Below are positions 48,610 to 59,253 of a DNA stretch of 64,000 nt, one piece after another (the stretch's first letter is position 1; every line of letters starts with the position of its first letter). This DNA comes from Magnaporthiopsis rhizophila (taxonomy: Eukaryota; Ascomycota; Sordariomycetes; Magnaporthales; Magnaporthaceae). Location of the stretch: NCBI GenBank assembly GCA_003049465.1, contig PYSS01000115.1, positions 1-64,000 on the forward strand. Direction: 5' to 3'. The translations under genes were made by a program, and so were the position numbers. A model generated the notes under the pieces. That model worked only from the letters and a program-made list of their open reading frames with translations, had not been told where the DNA came from and made no database searches.

Positions 48610-49737
48610 CTAACAAAAAGTGATTGCAAAAGGGTAAAACGGGTAATAGGCTTATTTTAGGCCTTACAAAAGCCCGATTTTTATAAAAAAAAAAGCCCGA
48701 AACCTGCATTTGAATCTTTTTTATCGAGTGCATTTCGGCCACAAAGGTTGCCCTTTTTTTATTTATTATATTTAAAAGGAAAAATATACAAAAGTAATAG
48801 TTTTCGAAGGATTTAGGTTTTTTTAAAAGCTGGGAATTTATTGTAACAAATAACGGATGGATTACTGATAATATTAGAATCAAATGGTTGCAAAAAGTTT
48901 TCCTCCCGGGTATTTAACCCTTTGCTTTTATATTATATTTTTTAATACTGGATAGCTATAGATTTTATATAACCAAAAAATTTATATTTTTTTGCCTGCA
49001 AAATAACGTTTATTTATTATATTTATCTATTTATACCTTTTATATTTTGCAATTTTTGGATTTATTTATTTTTAGCCCTTTTAAGTATATTTATCGCTAA
49101 AAATTAGGGTCCCAAGCTTTATTTACCTGTTTTATAATAATAAAAAAGCGTTAATTTTTAACGGCCTATATTTATGCACGTATTAAAACTTTTACCCTTT
49201 ATATAATTGCATTAGGGTGGCAAATAACAGGTTTTTGGCCATACAATTCGCAAAAGCCGCTTATAAACCGGTTTTTGCTTGAAAATTCCAACCGAAACAG
49301 CCGGCGATCCGCAATTTAACAATCTGTTAAAAATAATAGGGCCAAAAAACGTTCAAAGGTCCTTTTCCGGCTGTCCCAAATTGGCTGGAAGATTTCCAAA
49401 CAAAACCGAAACCTAGCCACCCAAATTAATATTTTCCAGGGCCGGATCCCGCAAAGTTTTATAGCGCGGTTTTTTTTCGAAAGGTTTAAAAAAGGTACGA
49501 AATGCGTAAATTCGAATTGGTTACGGCCCAGTAAAAAATTAAACAGTTAAAAGCCGAATTAAAAGTGCAACACTTTTGTAAAAGGAAAAGGGTTATACCG
49601 GACCTTAACCAGGCTTTTGTGGATATACGCCGAGTTGCAGAGATAAGGGGTAAAGTTATAAAGGTGGATAAAAGTGCGTTTGAAAGCGCGGAAAATTTTG
49701 ATCAGGAATCAGTACACTTTTGCATTATGGTTGGTTA
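48610..49737 (+). pseudogene. Pogo-type transposase, DDE catalytic half
   Basis: Continues the N-terminal half. The first catalytic position is AAC (Asn) at 48612-48614, directly after the TAATA duplication, where the family has the Asp of YNxDE. The second Asp is GAT 48951-48953 (ILDSYR) and the third is GAT 49059-49061 (QFLDLF), in the same frame with 35 codons between: DD35D, as known for Fot1. A frame change at about 49490-49505 leads to a charged C-terminus (KRKRVIPDLNQAF) ending at TAA 49735-49737. Several RIP-like stops. Confidence 0.9.
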
Positions 49738-49780
49738 AATAAAGGTAGATATTTGCAGTTGAATATACCGGGGTTGGTGG

Positions 49781-49839
49781 TGCAGTGGGCCTTGGCCAGG
49801 TGGCCGTCATAGGGGGTGGCCGATTTGGGGTGCATTGAC
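49781..49839 (-). repeat. 3' TIR of Fot1-like transposon
   Basis: Inverted partner of 6624-6682. Outside it is TA at 49840-49841. This closes the DNA transposon 43 kb from its other end. Confidence 0.92.
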
Positions 49840-49977
49840 TTAAGTGTTTTTTATGGTCCCTAGTGGCTTTACTGGCACTCTTAGTTATTATTAAATTACT
49901 TACTTTTTATGCCGAGGTCTGTTCTCCCCATTTCGAAGGCATGGTGTTTAGATAACTAATTAATAGCTTGCCGTTGG

Positions 49978-50282
49978 TGTAACAAGGGGACAATGTCGTT
50001 TGGTGAGGTCACTGTATTATAATAAACTTCTCATGGCCTTAAGGAGATGCTTAAAGAAGCAGAATCTCCTCGAGGGACCTTTCGAAATAGCTCCCCTTAT
50101 ATAGGCCACCGGGTGGCCCGTGCTTCGCGGGGTTAGGTACGTATTTATGGAGGGGTCGGGCGCCTAGCCCTTTCCTTATCTGCGAGGGTTTTGTATCTAA
50201 CTGAACCGCCCCAATCGCCTGGCGCCCTGATGTCTGTTAGTTCCGGGGGAGGCGACGCCCACGCGGCGATCCCCGTGTGACA
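49978..50282 (+). repeat. Solo LTR D (305 bp), GTTGG target duplication
   Basis: TGTAACAAGG...CCCCGTGTGACA bounded by GTTGG at 49973-49977 and 50283-50287. Contains a TTATATAGG box near 50096. It sits in repeat C. Not bleached. Its last 20 bases recur at 5822-5842. Confidence 0.85.
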
Positions 50283-50469
50283 GTTGGTAGGAGTTGGTAC
50301 CCCTGTTTAACGGCTCGGAGAGCTTCAAAAGTGATGAACGATGATCTCAGTGATCTGGGGAAAGGTCTTCTATTGTGCATGCTTGTGTTGAGCATAAGGA
50401 AGAGGAACCTCTGGCCTTGAGGGGGTGCCAGAGGTAGGGTTTATATACAGGGTTTGGGGCCGTGCCCTG
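50283..50469 (-). repeat. Repeat C, right copy (inverted)
   Basis: Reverse complement matches 6032-6226: the same TATATAAACCCTACCTCTGG block and ACCAACTCCTACCAAC end. Interrupted on its left by LTR D. More GC-rich sequence continues to about 50530. Confidence 0.7.
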
Positions 50470-50529
50470 GGGCTTGGCCCTAGGGCCACGCCACGGGCCC
50501 AAGCCAGGGGCCCAGGCCCTGTAGTCAGG

Positions 50530-51150
50530 TCCTTCCTTTAGCCCAAAACAAGTGATTCCTTTCCCTTTGCATGCGCCGGAATAACGCCGGAAAAAGGCTG
50601 GAATATTATTCCGACATTGCAGCTATGAAAGCCACGCAGATTGACAACTCCTTTTCCTTTTTCTTTTTCTCGTACTTCCCTTTTATGCATTTTCTCTCAC
50701 TGGGATTGTCAGCGGCAACCAAGCGCGCATTGCCTCGGTACCATGCTAGCTCAGGCAACGCGCAGCTGTGGCTCTATTCCTTCCCGGGCGGTGACACCTC
50801 TACACGCCACAACCGAGATAAGGCTATGCGCGTGGCCCTGTTTTTGTTTGCCCGACCGCTTCACTCGGCGGTGGCTAATCACAGGCGGGAAGCGTTTGGC
50901 GGCGACATGAACGCGCCGACCCACCCTCGACCACGTCTTGGCCACCCCCATTGCCTTCTATAAAGGGTGGTTCTCTTGTTCTGCTAAGAATCGTTTTTCT
51001 TGTCGTCCGACCCAGCATTGAGCTTCCAAGTCTCCGTTTTGTCGCGCTCTTGCCCACGCCTACGTAGGTACCTAGGTACCTACAGATAGAGCATTGGCAC
51101 TGGCGGCTGCTGCTCACGACTCCCTCACCCTCAAGCCAACTCCAAGCACG
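50530..51150. other. Transition and upstream region of kinase pseudogene
   Basis: Balanced base composition resumes. Open frames here overlap on several strands and show no recognisable product. TACGTAGGTACCTAGGTACC at about 51060-51080 is the first of several TACCTAGGTA-type motifs in the gene-bearing part. Confidence 0.5.
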
Positions 51151-51154
51151 CACA

Positions 51155-52772
51155 ATGTCGTCTGCTCGAAGCCCTTCGCCGTCCAAACGGGCGACCTGCT
51201 GGAGAAGCCTGCGGACTCGACCATATCTGGACACCCGACACCCGATGTGTACCTCAACGGAATGAACGACAAACTCGAGTATCTGTACGGCTACGAGAAG
51301 GGAGGCTTCCACCCAGTTCATCTCGGCGACAGGATCGGCTCCCCGGGCCGTTACGAGGTAATTACTGCACAAGCTCGGGTGTGGCGGGTTCGGCACGGTG
51401 TGGCTTTGCCGCGACCACTGGTCGGCGACATATGTGGCTCTTAAAATCCACACCTCGAGGGAGAGCAGGGACGAGTGCTTTGAGCTTAAGATTGCGCAGA
51501 TGGATCGGTCGTTCCCGGGAGGAGGCTTCCTCGCTGTTCCGATGGACGAGTTTTATATCACGGGGCCGAACGGGCGGCACCAGTGCCTTGTCTTCCCGGT
51601 CCTTGGCATGACCGTGTCTCCGTGGCTCATGAACGTTCTGCCGAAGGGGAAGGAGGGTTGGCCTATGCGATGCGCCTGGCAGTTGCCGCCCAAGCTACGC
51701 AGGCTCTCGCTTTCTTGCACAAGAACGGAATCTGCCATGGAGGTTTGTGCTCCCTTACCTACCTGCCTAGCCACTAGCCAAGAGACTAAACACATCCCTG
51801 TGGGATTAGACTTCCGACCTGCCAACATACTTGTCCACATCGAAGGCTTCCACCACCTTGGGAAGGACGAGCTGTTTTCGCTAATCGGCAGGACCTTCAC
51901 GACCGAAGTACACACCAAATTGGAGGAGCTCCCCGAATCTTTCCCGAAATACCTCGTCTACTCAGCCAACCTCGATCGCCTCACCAGCCAGTATATGACC
52001 AGCAAGGCATGCATCATCGACTTCGGCGAGACCTACTTCTTCGGCTCGCCGCCCAAATACCTGGGATCCCGGAAATGTACCACCCACCGGAGGAGCTGGT
52101 CCTTCTAGACTCTAGAGGAGCAGGAGGATAAGGAGGAGGAGGACAAGAGTCCTGGCGATGCAGACAGTGGCCGTGCTCTAGGAGAGGACTCGGCGGAACA
52201 ACGGCAGCAGCAGCAATCGTCGATGCGGTTGAAGCAATGCGAGCTCATCAGGCACCATTCTATGAAGGGGCCTGCGTTAGAGCTGTGGACTCTTGGCTGC
52301 ACGCTGTTCGAGATCGTGAGGCAGAAGCCACTATTCTACATGATTTGGGACCGCGACGAGCTCATCGCCGAAGAGGTCGAAATTGCCGGCAAGCTCCCCG
52401 AACCACTAGAATCAGTGGAAGGCCAGGCCGGAGTGGTTCGACGATGAGGGCAATTGGGCGCGCAAGCCTCGAGGCCTTCCGGGCTTCAAGAGCACCGGTC
52501 GCACCCCCGCCTCTCCGAAGAAAAATCTTGAGCCCAGCTGCGACGCAAACCGCCTCTATGCTCGCGACGTGCTTCCCGACCACATACAGAAAGAAATGGC
52601 TGGGGTGCTCCGTCAGGTTCTCAACCCCGAGTCCAGGGAGCGCACCTGCGCCGAGAAGGTGTTGAGCGAGCTCTTGAGGATTCTCAACGGCCACCTGGCG
52701 GAGAAGAGCATGGAGGCTGTTGAGATTGGATCAAACTCGAGCGAGCTGTCGTTCAAGCGGCTTCTGGACTGA
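51155..52772 (+). pseudogene. SRPK-like protein kinase, frameshifted
   Basis: Serine/threonine kinase-like sequence resembling fungal SRPK-type kinases. In order: HPVHLGDRI and RYEVI; Gly-rich loop LGCGGFGTVWL; VALKI with the candidate Lys; ICHGDFRPANIL catalytic loop; IIDFGE as DFG; IPEMYHPPEE activation-segment end; LELWTLGCTLFEI; C-lobe ending KRLLD-stop at 52772. A clean phase-1 intron lies at 51743-51809 (ACTAAAC branch). The frame shifts near 51358, 51650, 52065, 52105 and 52412, with no plausible introns there, so I call it a pseudogene. All catalytic motifs survive. The true N-terminus (ATG 51155 in another frame) is uncertain. Confidence 0.8.
51743..51809 (+). other. Intron in kinase pseudogene
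   Basis: GTTTGT...GATTAG, 67 nt, splitting the Asp codon of HGD; removing it restores CHGDFRPANIL exactly. Confidence 0.85.
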
Positions 52773-53242
52773 GGCTCGTATGGCTGGTTCCTAGAGAGTG
52801 CAAGGGTCAATGGCTGGCGCGACCCGCTCATGATGCATCAATGGGACGGATAAGAGAATGCACGGAAGAATTGGGAGATGACTGCTAGGTAGCAATGGTA
52901 CTTACACAATAATTCACACAAGTTTTGCCCCAGCGTTCCATCCGTGGTTCCAGATCGATCCTGATGGGGCTGTCGGGAGATGTATGATGCCAACAACCAA
53001 TGGTTGACGGGCTCGGCACCATAGATCGGCAGGCAGGATAGCACATGCAAGTGATCGATCGACTCGGGGATTTGGGGTAGGCTCGCTCTCTCTCTCTCTC
53101 TCTCCTGCCTTACCCCTCAGCAACTCCCATCCTATACCTTCACCGAACGTAACCAAGGCGCCGGCGCTGCTTGATTCCACAACCCATCCACAGACCATTA
53201 GATATCGAGATCGAGATACCCAGAAACGCGCGCAAGCAAGCC
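52773..53242. other. Intergenic, probable Dabb promoter
   Basis: No gene seen. A CT dinucleotide run (53086-53104) lies about 140 bases upstream of the Dabb start, a common promoter/5'UTR feature in filamentous fungi. Confidence 0.5.
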
Positions 53243-53803
53243 ATGCCCGTCGTGCACGTCGTCCTAATGGCCTTTGAGCCGCTGGCGACACCGCAGGAGG
53301 TCGAGAAGGTGGGTGACGTTCTCTGCCCCGCTGACGCGGATCCCGTCATGTGCCCTGGGGCTCACTCTCCACTCCACCAAGATCGTGCAAAGCATGCTGG
53401 CCCTGAAAGACAAGTGCGTCCACCCAAAGACGCAGAAGCCATATGTCCAGTTGACCAAGGGAGGTGTCAACCTGACCTCGGACGGACTTGCGGTAGGTCG
53501 CCACTGTTTTTCTTTTTCTTTTTCTTGTTCATATTTCTCTTTGACTGCCTGCCCGCTGCGCGTGCACAAAAGGGGGTTAGGACCTTGTCCGATTTCCTCA
53601 CAAAGGAGACAAGAACGTTCGCTGATCCATTCCGCGGCTGCTCGCAGGAGGGATACTCGCATTCCTTCGTCATGGAGTTCGAGACAGGGGAGGACTGCGC
53701 GTACTACAGCGACGAGGACCCGGTGCACCTCGAGTTCATCAACAGCACGTCTGGCATCGTTTCCAAGACGCTGGTTGTCGACTTCACTCCCGGCGTCTTC
53801 TAG
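53243..53803 (+). CDS. Stress-responsive A/B-barrel (Dabb) domain protein
   Basis: Three exons (53243-53308, 53382-53492, 53648-53803; introns 73 and 155 nt, both phase 0) give a 110-aa protein starting MPVVHVVLMAFEPLATPQEV. Its layout fits the Dabb family: N-terminal beta strand with the HVV/HLVxFK-type motif, middle helix (MLALKD), GGVNLT-type loop, the SHSFVMEFETGED strand and helix, DPVHLEFI, and a closing VVDFTPGVF. Family length is usually about 100-110 aa. Dabb proteins form alpha/beta-barrel dimers; roles range from stress response to cyclase-like activity, and none can be chosen here. Splice sites are inferred by eye. Confidence 0.85.
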   Translation: MPVVHVVLMAFEPLATPQEVEKVGDVLCPADADPVMCPGAHSPLHQDRAKHAGPERQVRPPKDAEAICPVDQGRCQPDLGRTCGRSPLFFFFFFLFIFLFDCLPAARAQKGVRTLSDFLTKETRTFADPFRGCSQEGYSHSFVMEFETGEDCAYYSDEDPVHLEFINSTSGIVSKTLVVDFTPGVF

Positions 53804-55777
53804 CTGGGGCGTAGGGAGGGAGACTTGCAGTGGGAGCTTGGCGCTTGGGTCGGGACGGATAGGCGAGCAGATAACCCAGCATCGAATCACCGCCGTCACG
53901 CGGCGCCGGTCTAGTCCAGCCACGTCCTCAATACAGCTCCGTCTTGTGCGTGATCCGTATGGTGCGGGATGCTGTTGGCCTGCCGCTCCCACTTCCTGTA
54001 GCCCCTTTTCTTTCTTCGGTGGAGGCTACGTCGTCCCAGCACGACTGTCGGGACCTATGGACGGCCTGGACGGGGCAACAACAGGAAGGTCCTGATCTAT
54101 TTACGTCTACCGGCTGCATCACTGGTCACAGCAGCCCGTGTTGGTTCCGCCGACCCCGAATGGGCCGCAATTCTCTAGGTTCCTAGGTAGGTACAGAAAG
54201 GGAGGCCACCTAGACGCTACCTACACGGCACGGCGGGTGCGTCTCGCCAGCCACAGCCGCCCCGCCGGCGCTGTCATCGAGAACACGGAGCCGAGGCACG
54301 AAGAGACGGGAGGTGCACAGTGGCTCCAGGCGGGCAGGAGGATTAACTGCCTAGAGATTTCGCTCCGCGCCTCAACTGCCTCCTGACTGGCGCCTTCTAG
54401 GATATCCGCGTGCAGCTGTTGAGCTGTGGACTGATTTCCTGCCGCGCTAGCCCACGACATCCCGCCCCTCCACCGAGGCTCTCCCTCCTCCGGCGGACGG
54501 ATGACGACTACGACTGAGTCACATGGATGAGGCGTGCCGAGAACTGTGGTCACTCCTTCCCGCTGGGCTTGAGGCAAATGAGATAGGTGCCTGGTGGCGT
54601 CTACCTGTGGGGGTGCGCAGGGAGCAGAATTAGAAGGCTCCAAGGTGCCATAGGCAGCCACGCCTCCTTCGCCAGGGGGAGCGCGTGGCTGGAAGGGCTG
54701 AAAATCAGTGTGCGATTGTGCAGGCACTGGATGGAAGCATGTCTTTGCTGGTGGCACCTGAGTTCCAGGATGGTTTGGTCGGTGGCTAGCAGTAGGTCCG
54801 GGTGTGGCGGGAGGAGTCTGATTACTAGCCAGCACTGTCTCCCCGCCCAACCTACTTTAAAAAGGACCATCAGCCTGCCCTCACGCAATCCTTGGAGTCG
54901 ATCCTGTTCTTGCGGTGGCTTAGGGTGGGCAACCGTTATTGTGCCCGATTTCTCCAACTGATTGCCTGTCGCCTTGAAAGACAAGGCACCTCCTGCAAGG
55001 GTTTGAAATGCAGGATATTTTGAGCGATGATGAAAGCATGGCTGAGCTCGCGCGATTTTACGGCCGCAGTCGTGCGAATCGTTGCGGGCGACGACTCCGA
55101 CCACGACTGAGCTCTTTCTGATTGGTAAGTCCCATTTCCTCCCTGCGCCTTTTGTTCCTCGAGCCTCTGCCTTCCCTTGCCTGCCACAGATGTCCATCCA
55201 TTTATAGAAATCCCCTTCCTTTCCTTTTTCTCCTGTTGCTCCTGCGTGGACTGTCATTACTGCCGCAGATTGGCATTGTCGTCTTCCAGATCCCCATCCG
55301 AGCCTTCAACACAGCCCACTCCCCACCCCGTCCTCGACGCCGCTCATCCTCCGTCCCCTTGTCCCTTCACAGGGAGGAAACTGGTGTATCTAGTGGCACG
55401 AAGATCTTCACCTCCTTGCCAGACGGGCGGATGGGCCGACCATACGCGATAGGAGAAGCGCACGTGACTAGATTGTATCCAGAGACATATTATTCCCTTC
55501 CCTTACAGCACGTGTTCCCGGTGAGTGATTTGAAGCCCGAGACGGCAGCTTGGGCGGAAATAGAGACACCCGTGAGCATACGGAAAGCAGCAGCCATCCA
55601 TTGTCGAGGAGACTGGGACCTCCGTCGGCTCGCTTCACATTCCCTGTGTTGCGTCGTCGGGTATGTAGGTATGTTGGTTCGCGCCCCAACTGGATTGTGA
55701 CCTCACTCCACCACCCCAGCCAGCCCCTCCCTGCACGAGAAACGACACGGCCGCGCGACCAACAAACAACAGATGCA
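53804..55777. other. Intergenic, no supported gene
   Basis: Long stretch with overlapping open frames in Pro-, Ser- and Arg-rich sequence on both strands, none with a convincing ATG, splice pattern or known domain. CTAGGTTCCTAGGTAGGTAC at about 54176-54195 and TATGTAGGTATGTTGG at about 55661 belong to the TACCTAGGTA motif set. It may hold regulatory or untranslated sequence. Confidence 0.45.
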
Positions 55778-56275
55778 TTACTCGTCTCCTCCCCAACCCG
55801 CGTAATATCTTGGTGGCGGCGGCCCTTCCGGGTAATACCTGAGGAGGCGCTCCTTAAGGTCGTCGATGGAGTAGTTCAGGACCATGAGGTAGTTGCGCGC
55901 CACGGTCATGGAGCGCGACCACCTCCACACCCTGATACCCCTGTACCGGCCCTCGACGTATCTCCTGCCGGCAGCGTGCAGGGTCGCCTCGAGCGTTTTG
56001 CGAAAAGCCTCATCGAGCTTGCCGCCGTGCTGCCTCAGCAGCGCATCGTAGTGGGCGCGCTCGATGCGTAGACGGTCGATTTCGGGTTGCTGGCTTTCGA
56101 ACTGCTCGCGACGCAATAGTGGGGTGGTGTTAGTGACGGGGGTGGAAGTGGGAACATGGAATGACGGTCAGCCAGCCCGGACATAACGTGCCTTGGTTTG
56201 CTCGTCTCCAAACAAATACCATAACAACAAAAGATAAAACAGGAAGTCGAAGTATAAAAAGTAGTGGATGATCAT
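55778..56275 (-). CDS. Small protein with N-terminal membrane segment, unknown
   Basis: Proposed two-exon gene: exon 1 56275-56220 (ATG; MIIHYFLYFDFLFYLLLL, a hydrophobic segment), intron 56219-56094 (GTATTT donor, CACTAAC branch, AAAG acceptor), exon 2 56093-55778. The product is 123 aa. Exon 2 encodes a charged helical part (PEIDRLRIERAHYDALLRQH), then RYVEGRYRGIRVWRWSRS, ARNYLMVLNYSIDDLKERLL and RYYPEGPPPPRYYAGWGGDE. It looks like a small single-pass membrane protein, perhaps mitochondrial. I do not recognise the family. Exon 2 is well supported; exon 1 and the splice choice are inference. Confidence 0.55.
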
Positions 56276-57760
56276 GTTGATCGACCAGGACATTTCATGG
56301 TTATCGTCCGTTGCGCTGGAAGGCAATCCATTGGGCTACATATGGCTGGCAGGGCGGCGACGTGAATCCTTTATAGCTGCGCACCCAATAAACAGGACGC
56401 ATCCTTCCGATCCATCTCCCTCTACCTCGGGTGTCATTTGCTCACCACCAGCAGGTCTCGCTTGGAAAAAGGGAGGCGTATGGAGGTCACCATCCACACC
56501 ATAGCACAGCAGCCAGTGTGTCTGCGCCGAGGCGGGGAACACAGCACTGTGGGACCGAGGCAGCCTCGACCAGGATTGGAGGCTGGGGCCAGCATACGCT
56601 TATTGAATTGGGCGCGGGAAATCAGACCTTGAGCGAGCTGCACGTTGGCCAAGACACACTGGTTCCATTCATCTCATTACACCTTGGGTCGCATCAGCAC
56701 TCGAAGCGAAGCCTCATGCATGACTGGGATCGGGCCGGATAGACGTGCTGTCGTTGCTGTGTCCCCGGGTCCTTCCACCTAAGGATCGACGTTATCTTAA
56801 TAGTGAGGAAGAATCGAAAAAGGATGGGGCGTCTTACATTTTCTGGTTAGTCTCGTGAAAACAATCGCCTGGTAAAATTGTTTGAGAGTTCGGGGGTATC
56901 ATTGCTCCCTGATGGTAGTCAATCTCTCCAAATGATCCAACAGCTGAGGCAAGGCTGGTCGCCACTGGCAACCGTTTGCCGTTCAATAGACACCTGGGCA
57001 ATTTGTCTGCTTTCTACTATCACATCGCGTCGCGCACATGTGAGCGATGCTACCTATAGGCGCAGCATCTTGGAAGTGCCTTGTATGGTGTTGTTGGCAT
57101 CAAATCTGGGGTCCACCACCTTACATTTTCGCCTTGCTGCCTGCAGTGTGGTGGTGGTCAGCGAGTGCAGCTCCACTCGAGCAGTCGCCTGGAGCCAAGC
57201 CGCTGTGATGTGAAGGGACGATTTACGTCATCGGGCGTGCAGGCCCCAGCTCCCCCGCTGTCATAGTTGATTGAAGGCCCACTGACCCCAAGACTCGGGT
57301 GAGCTGTGGGACGGGACGGGATGTGATGGGACAAATCACATGAGAACAAGATGAGCAACGGCCAACTGAGAAACCCCCTGTTTACCTGGTAAGTACATGT
57401 ATAATGCATTCTTGCTATGCTTGCGACGATATAGAATCGCTTTTGTCGAATACCAATTAGGCTTTTAGCTCCTTCATTAATCACGTGTACCCCACACCTG
57501 CCTGGCAGTGACGTCGCAATCCAGGCCCCCCCACCCTGCCTATCCCTTCCGTCGCTTCACCATTCACCATCCACTGAAGTGTGAACCGCGCCCACCACAC
57601 CACTTGCAGGCTCTAGGCACGCGTCTCGGAACTTCGAAGCTGCAACATCAACCACCAGCCCGGCCGGCTCTCGCTCAATTCATTGAGGATCACGGCTATT
57701 GCAGCACCCAGAACAGCAACACGCTACCAGGTAGAGAGTGTAGATTCCAGCTTGCCCAAG
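56276..57760. other. Intergenic between divergent genes
   Basis: Shared upstream region of the minus-strand small protein and the plus-strand 461-aa gene. No convincing coding sequence. Pyrimidine-rich patches at about 57530-57600 likely belong to the promoter or 5'UTR of the right-hand gene. Confidence 0.5.
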
Positions 57761-59253
57761 ATGTCGCAGCCGTCTCAGTCGCAGCCGCTGTCGGCGACGC
57801 AGACGGCACATCCAACCCTGATCAACCTCCCTCAGCCGCCCTCGAATCCGGACACGCCCTCGGAGATGCCGTGAGTGGCTTTCCGGATCGGCGACCATTC
57901 CCGGCTCGCTTCCCACCGGAGTTTTGTCTTTCAATCACGGCCAGGACACTAACAAGCCCCTTTGAACGCTTTTCTAGTGGCACACCAACCAGCACCACCA
58001 CCTCCCTCTCTGCCCTCTCTACCACAGCCATCAAGGATGGCCACCGCGGCCACGCGCAGCACACCGGAAACCACCGTGGCCATCAGCATCACTCGTCGGC
58101 TACCAGTCTCGAGGCCGAGCGTGCCGACCGCATCTCGCGGCTTACGGGGCTGTCCAACCTGATGACGGTGCAGCGCGGGCCCGGCGGCCCTGCAGCGCAA
58201 AACCAGTCGGCGGGCGGCGTCGCACAACAGAACAACCAGACCACCCCGACCTCGGGCCAGTTCCCGCCCGGCATAATACCCGCCCAAGCCCCAGCCTACT
58301 TCGACTCCAACGGCCAGCCGGTCGCGTCGACCAAGATTAGCACCGTCGGCACCGCGTCGGCCACCTCGAGCGGCGACGGTCGCACCACAACGCTGGGCGA
58401 CGCAGACCACCCCATGGACGACGCCGACGCCGACGACGTGGGCAGCGTCGATACCAACTTCATCCGCGGTGCAATTATGGGCGACCTCGACTCTGCCAGC
58501 GTCGGCGGCCGCTCGTCGCATCAAAATCACCAGCAGCGACTGCAGCAGCAGCGTAGGGGCGGCGATGGCCTAGACCCAATGGACGAGGATCTGCTGGAGG
58601 GCGGGAGCGGCGGCGGCGGCGGCGGCATGTTCGACGACCGGATGAGCGACAACGACGACGACGGGTCCGCCAGCCTCGTCGGCTTCGGCGAGGGCGCCGG
58701 CAGCACCGTCTCGGGCCCTATTTACCAGCGCCGGCCGGTGCCCGGTACGAGCTCGGCCGGTGCCATGGCCTTTGCGCGCTGGCAGCTCGAGCGCAGCGCG
58801 TCTGGCCTGAGCGATGGCAGCACCGGCGCTGGGCAGCTACGCCGAGACACGGTGCGCGGCGTCGCGGCTCCGGATGTTGTCCACGGCAGTGGAGGTGATA
58901 CACCGGTGAGTGTGACTGCGTCCCAGGAGCGCCGCGAGGCGCGTATGGTGGATGGGGTGGCGACAGACGGGGCGGGCCGTGCGGGAGTAGCTGCGCCCGA
59001 GGACGACGACGTCTTTGTCGACACCACCACCCGAAGCCCCCTGCCGGTGGCCTTGCAGAAGGAGCAGCCGGGCCAGCGTCGTCAATATCCACAGCAGACC
59101 GCGTCGCCGACGGCGCGCGAGGCGGTCGATCGTATTGTTCAGCGTCTGGACGAGCCTGCGGCCGCTGGCGGCGACGGCCCTGTCCTGGGGTCCTCCAAGT
59201 CCCCGGACAAGACAGGTGACAAGTTGGGGCAGTTCTACTTTGAGAAGAAGTGA
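57761..59253 (+). CDS. 461-aa low-complexity protein, function unknown
   Basis: Exon 1 57761-57870 (ATG preceded by CCAAG; MSQPSQSQPLSATQTAHPTL), intron 57871-57977 (GTGAGT donor, CACTAAC branch, TCTAG acceptor), exon 2 57978-59253. The product is 461 aa: Ser/Thr/Pro-rich N-terminus, a His-rich stretch (HRGHQHH), a short conserved-looking segment EAERADRISRLTGLSNLM, Asp-rich MDDADADDVGSVDTNFIRGA, Gly runs, FARWQLERSASG and C-terminal KLGQFYFEKK. No enzyme motif, signal peptide or membrane segment. The acidic and low-complexity make-up suggests a mostly disordered, possibly nuclear protein; that is a guess. Confidence 0.75.

Larger units (their letters stand above)
6624..49839 (+). mobile_element. 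Fot1/pogo-like Tc1-mariner transposon, split by LTR nest
   Basis: 59-bp terminal inverted repeats lie at 6624-6682 and 49781-49839. Both begin AGTCARTGCACCCCAARTCG, and each is flanked by TA (6622-6623; 49840-49841). Removing the insertion 7248-48609 leaves about 1854 bp, close to the size known for Fot1-type elements. The single transposase reads across the insertion. Structure is seen directly; family assignment rests on the Psq/CENP-B-type N-terminus and DD35D spacing. Confidence 0.93.

Noticed and set aside
1..49800. Mitochondrial or bacterial AT-rich insert
   Set aside because: The AT richness follows transposon copies with RIP-type changes, TSDs and LTRs; no organellar or bacterial genes seen.
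1..50500. Centromere or telomere
   Set aside because: RIP-mutated nests are common in centromeres of filamentous fungi, but no telomeric repeats are present and sequence alone cannot show a centromere.
50571..50963. 130-codon plus-strand open frame
   Set aside because: Composition looks random and overlaps other frames; no domain or good start context evidence.
50875..51453. 192-codon minus-strand open frame
   Set aside because: Opposite strand of the kinase pseudogene and its upstream region; no recognisable domain. The kinase motifs on the plus strand explain it.
51358..52412. Frame changes in the kinase read as introns
   Set aside because: Only 51743-51809 has donor, branch and acceptor; the others are shifts of a few bases with no GT-AG interval of workable length.
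54221..54850. About 209-codon minus-strand Pro-rich open frame
   Set aside because: No ATG at its 5' end (starts at TTG after an in-frame stop), low-complexity composition and no known domain; treated as chance.
55122..55700. 192-codon plus-strand open frame
   Set aside because: Leu/Pro/Ser-rich, no domain, no supporting splice pattern, and overlaps open frames on the other strand.
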